From the NCBI RefSeq assembly GCF_016097555.1, contig NC_054701.1, forward strand, positions 66,585,598-66,649,597: a stretch of DNA of 64,000 nucleotides. The letters run 5' to 3'. Made by a program: the position numbers and the translations under genes. The notes below the pieces were generated by a model. It was not told where the DNA came from. It saw only the letters and a list, made by a program, of their open reading frames with translations, and ran no database searches. Each line of letters opens with the position of its first letter. Within the stretch, counting starts at the first letter, position 1. The stretch is from Gigantopelta aegis. Its lineage: Eukaryota; Mollusca; Gastropoda; Neomphalida; Peltospiridae. This document shows, one piece after another, positions 55,961-64,000 of the stretch.

Positions 55961-56083
55961 GACTATCGTTATACTATACCATTAATAATGCCTGAATGCT
56001 AATTAAACACGTGTTTCTCAAGTACCACAATATTTATTCTTTTATATATGTTTTTTAAAAAGTCTGCATTGAAGGCTATTGTT

Positions 56084-56270
56084 TCACAACTGGTGTAACA
56101 AAGGCCGTGGTATGTACTATCCTGTCTATGGGATGGTGCATATAAAAGATCCCTTGCTGCTAATCAAAAATAGTCCATGAAGTGGCGACAGCGGGTTTCC
56201 TCTCTAAATATCTGTGTGGTCCTTAACCATATGTTGAGTGCGTCGTTAAATAAAATATAACCTTCCTTCC
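56084..56270 (+). mobile_element. SINE, 5' truncated
   Basis: Starts in the body (cacaactggtgtaacaaagg) and ends with the gttgagtgcgtcgttaaata tail and an accttccttcc run. It is inserted in one unit of the surrounding repeat: tgaaggctattgttt lies before it and tgatggctatcgttatacga after. Confidence 0.88.
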
Positions 56271-56500
56271 TGATGGCTATCGTTATACGATACCATTAAT
56301 AATGCATGAATGCTAATTTAAAGCAGTCTGCATTGATGGCAGTTGTTAAACGATACCATTAATAATGCATGAATGCTAATTTAAATCAGTCGGCATTGAT
56401 GGCAGTTGTTAAACGATACCATTAATAATGCATGAATGCTAATTTAAAGCAGTCTGAATTGATGGCAGTTGTTAAACGATACCATTAATAATAGACTAAT
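56271..56500. repeat. About 64-bp tandem repeat, 3.5 copies
   Basis: The unit contains ttgatggcagttgttaaacg, ataccattaataatgcatga and atgctaatttaaagcagtct. A single related copy is present in the paralogous regions (17310-17345/17718-17740, and 3730-3760), so this is a local amplification. Confidence 0.9.
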
Positions 56501-56512
56501 ACTAATTGTGTT

Positions 56513-56516
<4 letters not shown>

Positions 56517-56584
<68 letters not shown>
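56517..56584. repeat. (TA)n microsatellite
   Basis: About 34 TA steps, bordering a Tc1-type MITE on its right side. Confidence 0.95.
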
Positions 56585-56587
<3 letters not shown>

Positions 56588-57082
56588 TCTTCAAAAAAGT
56601 AGGGGAACTCTAATAACATTGTACGGTATAACAGCTGTGGGGAATGGTTATATGTAATAGTGAATTAATTGGGCAAACAATACAATCAGTTTTTCAGTAT
56701 TACAGTAGGTTTTATGACCACCAAAGATCTTGAAGGACTATTGGGGTCAGAAGTGAAATTTGAAAGTTGACGTTTTTTATCACTAAATCGCAAATTCAAA
56801 CAACAAAAATGACTAAATCAAAACAATAACAACTGCATGATCAACAGAATGAAAAAGATTGACAGAAATAATGTTCCACAGTGATTAATGAACCTTCCTG
56901 GAAATTGTCAAAATCGAGAATGATACCCCACGCACGTGTACGGGGAAACTGCGTGATGCATGCACAAGCTATGGAATGTGTTTCGGTGTGTTGATAAACA
57001 GATCTGAACGTTCTTTACTAGGATGTCTGTGGTCAAAACGTATGTTTTAATATTTCAGGTTCCCTACTTTTTTTGAAGAGTA
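56585..57082. mobile_element. Tc1/mariner-type MITE with TA borders
   Basis: The ends tatactcttcaaaaaagtag and the reverse complement of the right end (tatactcttcaaaaaaagta) form TIRs of at least 20 bp. The element is about 500 bp and non-coding. The first bases of the TIR (tatactcttcaaaa) are shared with the deleted Tc1-like element at 40311-41349, which may indicate a related transposase source. Confidence 0.88.
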
Positions 57083-57327
57083 TAATATGAAGATCAAATA
57101 ACCTTTGAGAAATCTAGATATGGTTTTAGCCGATATAAAATGAAGATCAAATAACCTTTGAGAAATCTAGATATGGTTTTAGCCAATATAAAATGAAGAT
57201 CAAATAACCTTTGAGAAATCTAGATATGGTTTTAGCCAATATAACATGAAGATCAAATAACCTTTGAGAAATCTAGATATGGTTTTAGCCAATATAATAT
57301 GAAAATAACCTTTGAGAAATCTAGAGA
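57083..57327. repeat. About 52-bp tandem repeat, five copies
   Basis: The unit contains atgaagatcaaataaccttt, gagaaatctagatatggtt and ttagccaatataa. The last copy is shorter. It immediately abuts the MITE. Confidence 0.93.
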
Positions 57328-57685
57328 TTAAAGACGTACCTGTCGCGCTGGTAGACGGTAATTGTTATTCAAGATGCTCTTTACAGAAAGTTCAACTATT
57401 TTTCTTACACACCCGTTGGTGAGAACACCATGCGTTATTTTTGATACGTCTTTTAACAATTTCAAGACGATTGGATGCTCCTAGGTAAAGACCAGGTCAC
57501 CACTGCCATACATCCAATGAAAACCTACACGATGGAAATCGATTATATTGTGACGTATAGTTAACCTGACAATCATGGGTCTGTGACGCGTAAGTTAGCT
57601 ACAAGTGCAATGGCTGTAAATAACTTTTAGTCGAAAAAGATGTTAAAACTTGCGTAAAATCTGGTTTTTGACGATATGTAAGAAA

Positions 57686-57834
57686 TAGAATAATACATTC
57701 ATGTTCGTTAGATACCATTTATCTCACAACTCGTTGTTTAAAAACGTATCAAACGCACTTTCGCTCGTTAGATACATTTTAAAACAACTCGTTGTGAGAT
57801 AAAAGGTATCTAACGGCCACCCATGTATTATTCT
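57686..57834. mobile_element. Palindromic MITE, about 150 bp
   Basis: The left arm agaataatacat..gttagataccatttatct and ctcacaactcgttgttt pair with a right arm (aaacaactcgttgtgagat, aaaggtatctaac.., atgtattattct). The inverted arms are about 45 bp or more. The second copy of the locus lacks it near 18130. Confidence 0.8.
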
Positions 57835-58153
57835 CTATGTACATTATCATAAAAGCAAAAAAAACATTAAGATTAACGTTTTATGTCACAATTTACCATT
57901 TGTGACACCCAATAGCCGATGTGTATTTTTGTGCTGGGGTGTCGTCAAACATTCATTAATTCATTCATTCATTCATTTTATGTCACAACTGAAGAAGTTG
58001 GTTAAACATTTAAATTGATAAGAACATATTAGACTATGACATGCGTATGTGTCTGTCTGTCTGTGTGTGTATGCGCGTGCGTGTGTTTTAAAATGGTGTT
58101 TTCGCTCTCATAAAGAGCTGGATTTTGATCAGAAGTCCATATATAACTCTAAT

Positions 58154-58420
58154 GGGCGGGATGTAGTCCAGTGGTAAAGCGTTCGCTTGATGCGCGGTCG
58201 GTCTAGGATCGATTCCCGTTGGCGGACCCATTGGGCTAGTTCTCGTTGTAGCCACTGCTCCACAACTGGTGTAACAAAGGCCGTGGTATGTACTATCCTG
58301 TCTGTGGGATGGTGCATATAAAAGTTCCCTTGCTCCTAATAAAAAAAAGAGTAGCCCATGAAATGGCGACAGCGGGTTTCCTCTCAACATCTGTGTTTAG
58401 TGCGTCGTTAATTAAATTAG
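58154..58420 (+). mobile_element. SINE in the third PAN-locus copy
   Basis: Head gggcgggatgtagtccagtg (A box), B box ggatcgattcccgttgg, common body, and the tail shortened to tagtgcgtcgttaattaaa. The second copy of the locus is uninterrupted at 18335-18345. Confidence 0.93.
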
Positions 58421-58689
58421 TGTCTAACCATATTTCAGTAAGACGTAATATTTTATTGTCAGCTGGATTAATTAGCTTACGCTACCTGGAACATGTAAAC
58501 AAGCTTAATTAATTTCATGTATTTTAACTCCAACTTTAATATTAGTTTAAGTAACACATCATATAACACTAATTTTGAATTACCAATTAATATATAACTG
58601 TGTTGCGAAAGCTTTGTCCGTGAATATCGTCCAGTCAGTCAGACAGACAGACGGAGTGATTGATAATGTATATAGATTATATTTTACAG

Positions 58690-58742
58690 AAGGTTCATGG
58701 TGATGACTGTCAATGTTGTTTGTGGAGAACCGATCAACCCAC
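58690..58742 (+). pseudogene. Remnant of PAN-type exon 1, third copy
   Basis: The short match ttcatggtgatgactgtcaa.. and gtttgtggagaaccgatcaa aligns with the signal-peptide codons of the exon at 5366. The rest of the exon is gone, and unrelated sequence begins at about 58743. Confidence 0.75.
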
Positions 58743-58928
58743 ATTTACATTTACACCACAAAACCTATATCAGTCGATTCCTAGAATGATAATCTTTCTA
58801 CCTATATCGTTTGATGGTATTCACTGAATAGTTTTCATGCCATATTTACCAAAAACTTGCGCAATTTCAACTAAAACTCCACTTGGTTCCATCAAAAGTG
58901 AGTTTAGGCTCCGTCCACCGATCTTTCA

Positions 58929-59726
58929 ATGATTGACCTAGATTTCGTCCCCTTTGTGGATGAAGTAAGGTCATTTCGTTATTATTACCATAACGGGGAG
59001 GGACGTAGCCCAGTGGTAAAGCGTTCGCTTCATGAGCAGTCGGTCTGGGAACGATTCCCGTCGGTGGGCCCATTGGGCTATTTCTCGCTCCAGCCAGTGC
59101 ACCACGACTGGTATATCAAAGGTCGTGGTATGTGCGATCCTACCTGTGGGATGGTGCATATAAAAGATCCCTTGCTGCTAATGAAAAAAGAGTAGCCCAT
59201 GAAGTAGCGACAGCGGGTTTCCTCTCTCAATATCTGTGTGGTTCGCAACCATATGTCCGACGCCATATAACCGTAAATAAAATGTGTTGAGTGCGTCGTT
59301 AAATAAAACATTTCCTTCCTTCCTTATTACTATAAAGCCCAATGTCGGTCTTCAACTGGAATGGTCGAATATGCTTCAACAGAACACCCTGAGGGTGAAT
59401 TCGATTACAGACGTCATGTTCTGGATGGAAGAGATGGAACTTTCAAATACCAAGGTGAAGGACAGACATTAAGTGTTCTGTCAAACTTCAAAGTTTTAAA
59501 ATTGTATATCGTGACGCAAAAAAAAAAGGAAAACAAAATCACGGACGAAAGATGGTGCACCAGTGATTCAGACTATAATTTCGAAAAATACAATTTTATT
59601 AAAACAAATTCGACCAAACTTTCGATCATTTACTCCAATTTAGTAAAAGTAGGACAAAAAGACACGATTTTTTTAGTTTTTGGAAACGGTTGGCAATCGT
59701 TACAAATGATATTTTCCCTTGGATAA
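58929..59726 (+). pseudogene. Unassigned coding-like frame interrupted by a SINE
   Basis: A frame from 58929 (DLDFVPFVDEVRSFRYYY) is cut by the SINE at 58995. After the SINE, the same frame phase resumes at about 59325 (KAQCRSSTGMVEYASTEH, DYRRHVLDGRDGTFKYQ) and stays open to 59726. The residue composition up to about 59457 looks protein-like. After that it becomes Lys/Asn-rich and less convincing. A possible donor, CCAAG|gtgaag, lies near 59453. The family was not recognised. It may be an exon of an unknown gene or transposon. Confidence 0.35.
58995..59322 (+). mobile_element. SINE, full length, 12-bp target duplication
   Basis: Head ggagggacgtagcccagtgg and gcgttcgcttcatgagcagt, B box gggaacgattcccg, common body, tail gttgagtgcgtcgttaaata with cattTCCTTCC. 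Flanks ttattaccataa (58981-58992) and ttattactataa (59324-59335) differ at one position. Confidence 0.93.
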
Positions 59727-59866
59727 CAGTACTTACATTTTGGTTCTGGGTGTTGTCAATTGAATGTAGTATTCGTATAATACTACCACACAGATGCGAT
59801 TCAGTGATGCAGTAATCAAATTTTGGACAGTTGCTTGCAGACTCTTTCATGTAAAACTTTTACCGT

Positions 59867-60112
59867 TCAACTCAACACATTTTATTTACATTTATACGGC
59901 GTCGAACATATAGTGAAGAACCACACGGTTCATGGGCTACTCTTTTCGATTAGCAGCAAGGGATCTTTTATATGCACCATATAAGTACATACCACGGCCT
60001 TTCATATACCAGTCGTGGTGCACTGGCTGGAACGAGAAATAGCCCAATGGGCCCACCGACGGGATCCCACACCGACCGCGCGCTGTACCACTGGGCTACG
60101 TCCCGACCCTGG
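59867..60112 (-). mobile_element. SINE, minus strand
   Basis: On the minus strand: gggacgtagcccagtggtac, then gcgcgcggtcggtgtgggat (B-box region), the body cgtggtatgtacttatatg and catataaaagatcccttgct, and a truncated tail (aaatgtgttgag). The middle is slightly deleted. Confidence 0.9.
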
Positions 60113-60599
60113 TACCAGTTGAAAAAGAAAGACACAAACTGAATCGAATGTGACAAAACACACCGCACTGTGTTGGCGCGAACTGCAAATCTGGCAGCAA
60201 AAGACATAGAACATGCTTTATATTTTGACTTTATATTTTAAAGCTGCAGTCCCTGGAATATTTTTATTATTTAAGCATACAGAATAGATGATTCATTTCT
60301 GTTTGGTACATAAAAGGTCCACCACATCGCTATAGTTTCGTAATGCTCGCTTATCTACATTATCTAGGTCAACTACAAACGCATTGACCAGCTTTGTTTT
60401 TCTTCATTTAGCGGGACTCCAATACAACTGGGACTTTACGTGATTTGCGCAGGCGCTGAGCTTCTCGCGTGATTTTGAACAAATTTAACTGTCTGGATCG
60501 AGGGGTCGTCTCATATCTCCAAAACATATTTATATCCATAGAGGTATGGTACAACACCTTTCCAGGGGTCGGTGGGGGATTTGACTTCAAATGTTTCGC
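60113..60599. other. Intergenic sequence, nothing recognised
   Basis: No frame with a domain and no repeat shared with the rest of the window was seen. Confidence 0.45.
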
Positions 60600-60731
60600 T
60601 CTCATTCGGAACTAGCCAGCGTTTTGAATTAAACATCTTGAAACAAAAAAACAAGTAGCTTCTTGCAAAGAATGTTTACAAAGGAACAGCGTCTGACGTC
60701 ACAGTCACTAGCAGCCAGTGATGTAGATCTT

Positions 60732-60896
60732 GTTCTGGGCTTATAAAACTTGAGTCCAGACTCAATCTCTAATGACGTCACACGAATGCAATTTGTATGT
60801 TGTTGTCAAGACATTAGTGTCTCAGACTCTTAGAGTCTCGAGTCTAGACTCTAAAAGTTTTATAAGCACCAGGCCAGAGCACACATAAACTTGAAT
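60732..60896. mobile_element. MITE with ctgggcttataaaactt ends
   Basis: The left end (tctgggcttataaaactt) and the reverse complement of the right end (ctggtgcttataaaactttt) are inverted. The interior contains repeated agagtct/gagtctag motifs. The paralogue at 21450-21475 lacks it. Confidence 0.75.
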
Positions 60897-61170
60897 TTAT
60901 TTTCACAGAAAAGGGTACAAAAATTGTAATGTTGTGACCCAACAGACTTTGAAATATAATCAAAGTATTTTATTTAAAATTTGGAAACACATAACTTTTA
61001 GGCTAGTTATGCCATTCCCAAGATGTTTTCGGGCACCTGCTATTGTCCCGACTCCCGGTAGTAGTTTTTACACAATAAAACTAATAGTTTCTATACCGCT
61101 TTTGACTTAAACATATTACAAATAATATTACTTGAAAAGGGTTGCATGATTTAAAAAATACATAAGGTTA

Positions 61171-61290
61171 CTACGTTTTGATATCTTGGTTATTTGGCAC
61201 GGTTCAATAACGGTGTAACAGGCGAGCTTGAAACTCGCCTGTTACACCGTTATCTATACCTCGCCAAATAACCAAGATATCAAAACGTAG
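61171..61290. repeat. Near-perfect 120-bp palindrome with nested hairpin
   Basis: The outer arms (61171-61198 and 61263-61290) are perfect 28-bp inverted repeats. Inside them, a 20-bp perfect stem (61207-61226 with 61234-61253) encloses a 7-base loop (cttgaaa). One arm is present at 40245-40305. It would form a strong cruciform or RNA hairpin. Confidence 0.9.
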
Positions 61291-61320
61291 AAACCTGATA
61301 TCCTATATTCATCAGTTATA

Positions 61321-61690
61321 GATGAATTATTCAAAAATTTAACTTATTTTTTCAATCATACTATGGAAGACTGTCACTTTTGGGTAGTACTATCACTTAC
61401 ATCAATAATAAATTAAGCTTAAACACAAAAACAACACGTTTCTAGGATTACTCCAGAGTGCTTCAGAAGCTTCTGTGTCGTATTTTATCTCCAACTTTAA
61501 TATGGACTCTACAGACAAGGAGTTCTCTTCTGAGAAACGGACAACACCGTCCATAGAGTCCTGAAGATCATCGCCGGCGCCCATTACGTCCAGCTAGCCA
61601 AGACCTTGCTAGCCCACCGGTGGAGGAAACTGGTTCCGCAGTTCGACGCGAAGCACTTCATCTCGTCCCCGTAGTTGCCAACCGTTCCAA
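61321..61690. other. Unassigned sequence with a short minus-strand frame
   Basis: A 60-codon minus-strand frame (61584-61402, GAGDDLQDSMDGVVRF) is GC-richer than its surroundings and may be an exon or LINE leader piece, but no domain is evident. Confidence 0.3.
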
Positions 61691-62360
61691 GGGCTTAGTT
61701 GGACTTTAAAACTTTTGGCCGGCATTCAAAATTTTATTCCATTTTATTTTTTAATTTAATTTTATTTATTTATTTATTTATTTGTAAACAGTCCGACGCA
61801 CTTTATTTTGGCAGCCCGTCTAAAATGCTCAAATCACCTTAAAACCCTTTCGGTCGAGCACTCTAATTTTATTATTTGGACTTAATTTTTTGTCCAAACA
61901 TGAGTAGTATGAAATTAGCTCATTTTGGCTTTAGGTCTTTGACCTAACAACTAAATTCGTATTCCAAATTCCGCCCACCTTAAATCCCCCCCACCCCTCC
62001 TGGCCTGGACCATATAGATTGGACTTTAAACTTTTAGACCTCCGTTCATAATTTTATGTCGAAATTACTTCTTTTTTTTTAATATTATTAAATAGTCCGA
62101 TCCTCTCTTCTTTCTCTTATTTATTTTTGGACGGTCCTTCTAAAATGCTCCAAATTATATAAATATTCGGCCGAGCAGTCAATTCTTTTTATTTTTGAAT
62201 TGTACATTTTTTTTTTTTTTCTATTCTATTAACTTTTTTACTAATTTTTATTTTCCAAATTCTGCCCATTTTCAACTCTATCCCCCTCCCTCCCCCCCCC
62301 CATCCGAGTCAGGCCACCGATCTTATCGGAGGTCGGACTCTGGATGGGCAGATCAGGTCA
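61691..62360 (-). repeat. LINE leader repeats, two copies
   Basis: ggactttaaa..ttttggcc and tctaaaatgctcaaatcacc (61697-61860) and a closer copy (ggactttaaacttttagacc, tatataaatattcggccgag, 62023-62185) match the leader of the jockey-like LINE at 36961-37430. They stand in tandem here, so they may be promoter-type monomers. Confidence 0.65.
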
Positions 62361-63250
62361 GGTCATAGGGTTTTACGTGCACATTCAGAACAAGCTGTTG
62401 TAGCTCACGCCTGTCCATGACAGGAAAGGTGTGGGGGGGGGGGGGTTGGAGGGACCGCCTACACTGGCAGGTGCAAGGGAGCACCAGCAGCCCGATTGAA
62501 TCGGTGGCAGGCGGGTGGGGGTGGTGGTGGTGGTGGTGCTATGGAATTGTGAATGGAGCCGTTAATGCCAAAGAAAAAAGGTGCGCAGTTTTGTTGAGTA
62601 ATTTTGGCGCAAATTTGAACGGTCAGTCGAAAGGTAAATGATCGAGCTAGTATAGGTTTTTGAATCGAGAGTAACTCGTTAGTGAATCGAGAGTAGCTCC
62701 TTAATTATAGACCTTCATGATGCTGGTTGTCTCCCTAGGTTGTCCGTAGGGTCCTTTAAGGACCTGACCTCTTCTGGTCGTGGCATGACAACCCAGAGGA
62801 GACTCGTGCAATTGTGTAGACACTGGCAGGCAAGGCGGTTTGTTCCGGGGTGGTCGACGTGCTGATGTTGGCATGGTCCTCCGTTTCCTCCTTAGTGACA
62901 CCAAGTACATTTTCCAGCAGCAAGTATTTGGGGATTGGGTGGGGGAGGCCGATATTTTTTGGTTCGGCCTCCTCCGGGTGCATTGCAATTGTGTACTCGG
63001 AACCGGTATTCTTTTGTCCGGGTCCTTATTAGAGCACGTGCTGGGCCATTAAATGGGGGGCGGATGCATTGTTATCATTAGTCAATGCATCCTGTGTACT
63101 GTTGCGGTGAACGTGTAGTCTGTGTGTAAATCCTAGTTTGGTGTTTAGGTTGTACTTATTGTCTTACGTCCCTATTCTAATGGTTCCAACGGTCATCATG
63201 ACCCCCCCTCCCCCCCCCCCGTCCTTGTGTAGCGTTGTGAACACAATGGC
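62361..63250. repeat. Dispersed-repeat and simple-sequence DNA, no secure gene
   Basis: 62372-62425 belongs to the gtgcacattcagagcaagct family. Poly-G and (GGT)n tracts are at 62429-62444 and 62515-62540. The GC-rich stretch 62700-63060 has overlapping frames on both strands without motifs. It lies where ORF1 of a LINE copy would be expected, but similarity to 35432-36960 was not seen. Confidence 0.4.
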
Positions 63251-63442
63251 GGGGGGGGGGGAATTACTCTATTCTAGTTATCTAATTTGAAGGGCGAGCC
63301 CTTATAGTGTAAGTATTGGTTAAAAAGCCTAGTGCTTAACATAGTTTTAACTTTATTACTAATGAACAATCTAGTCACAGGTAACACAACTTTCAGCCAC
63401 ACACACAACCCTAGCGTACTAGTTAATTTTGATTCCCGCCCC

Positions 63443-63474
<32 letters not shown>

Positions 63475-63900
63475 AAAAGATGAATTGACTGGTGAAATGA
63501 ATAATATCTATATGTCAGCAATTGTATAGAGTAGTTTGTTGGGCTTACGCCCCTGTAATATACTGGCTTATTGTCTTACTTGGTCTATCTTCAGTTCTCT
63601 GACTTTCAGCTGTTCTTCTGTGCCCTAAGTGACTTACCGTGGTCTGCCAATTTTATTCACTAATAATAAAGTGCATGCTGCGAGTTCATGAATTGTGCGA
63701 TATATACATGTGGTTTTTCCTGGATCGTGGTTGGCTGGATTGGACCAATGGGCGTGCTGTAAAAAAGGTGGTAATTAATGATCTTATCCTGGTTGATTGC
63801 TTGGCTAGGTTGATTGGTTAATTGCTTATCCAATTGGTTTGCTGCAATCTCAATCCTATCTTGGGGGATAAAAAGGGTTGGAGATTGTTAATCGGTGTTC
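63251..63900. other. Intergenic sequence with poly-C/A tract
   Basis: A poly-C run at 63439-63463 is followed by poly-A. No gene or mobile element was recognised. Confidence 0.45.
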
Positions 63901-64000
63901 AGTACTGTACTGATGGGCGTGTTCGAAACCCTAGTGGTATATGGTCACGTTAAACTAGTTATCTATCTATCTATCTATCTGTGTCGTATAAAGCTCACAC
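63901..64000. repeat. LINE-type 3' motif and (TATC)n microsatellite
   Basis: gaaaccctagtggtatatgg is shared with 37488-37507. It is followed by six TATC steps (63959-63980) at the window edge. Confidence 0.6.

Larger units (their letters stand above)
57328..58689 (+). repeat. Third copy of the PAN-locus upstream region
   Basis: Matches 18055-18633: aaagacgtacctgtcgcgct, gacggtaattgttattcaag, the CTGT/GTGT run, gttttcgctctcat, then the CAGA run and the ttttacagaagg step. It contains an extra palindromic MITE (57686-57834), a SINE tail (57897-57977) and a SINE (58154-58420). Confidence 0.85.
60600..61320. repeat. Second copy of the repeat at 21330-23194 / 40216-40310
   Basis: It matches the left part (60610-60730 and 60890-60980 against 21330-21575) and the right parts (61078-61125 against 23140-23190; 61125-61305 against 40216-40305). 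It therefore shows the uninterrupted order of sequences that are 17 kb apart elsewhere in the window. It lacks the central THAP region. Confidence 0.8.

Overview
This window is animal nuclear DNA: AT-rich, intron-bearing, crowded with microsatellites, tRNA-headed SINEs, non-LTR and LTR retrotransposons and cut-and-paste transposons. The style of the SINEs and of a secreted PAN/propeller-like gene suggests a lophotrochozoan, most likely a marine gastropod mollusc. That is an inference from general knowledge and the species cannot be named. There is no bacterial, organellar or CRISPR content. A 200-base run of N (10433-10632) shows that this is a draft scaffold.

Layout. 1-5300: degenerate dispersed repeats, a 38-bp satellite, a TTAA-flanked MITE and two tandem arrays (about 57 bp and 50 bp). 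5366-8344: the only intact-looking host gene, with three exons whose reading phases join exactly. It encodes a predicted secreted protein of about 387 residues: signal peptide, short PAN/apple-like Cys domain, beta-propeller-like C-terminal region. 7220-14850: a tandem duplication of intron 2, exon 3 and the 3' flank, interrupted by the gap. The second exon 3 has a nonsense codon. The two exon 3 copies are almost identical except for one block where most differences change amino acids. 15000-23200: a 56-bp satellite, SINEs, a second and decayed copy of the first-exon region, a MITE with a TTAA site and a THAP-domain remnant.

23200-41800 is a nested stack of transposons. A Ty3/Gypsy-type element lies on the minus strand at 23854-28120. 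A jockey-like LINE on the minus strand (29850-36960) is interrupted by a PIF/Harbinger element (31145-34992). That element carries both its transposase, decayed but with all three DDE residues, and an intact two-exon MADF-BESS partner gene. Two Tc1-like elements (39000-40215 and 40311-41349) close the stack. The outer Tc1 element and its target repeat appear to be split between 23195 and 40215. 42385-44960: the 3' LTR and INT-RT-RNase H of a second Gypsy-type element whose integrase precedes reverse transcriptase, the Gmr1-like arrangement.

46170-55420 is an inverted copy of the 17000-18620 region. It is blown apart by a 2.5-kb element bounded by two near-identical 450-bp TIR-bearing repeats and by an L1/Tx1-type LINE, itself broken by a Tc1 element and a SINE. 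55960-64000: a fourth, decayed copy of the first-exon region, more SINEs, palindromic MITEs and LINE leader fragments.

The main biological signals are a locally amplified, fast-diverging secreted-protein locus (copies near 5.4, 10.9, 18.6 and 58.7 kb, with intronic and flanking parts near 46-55 kb inverted) and an unusually legible record of nested insertions in which paralogous copies supply empty sites. All percentages and counts were made by eye.
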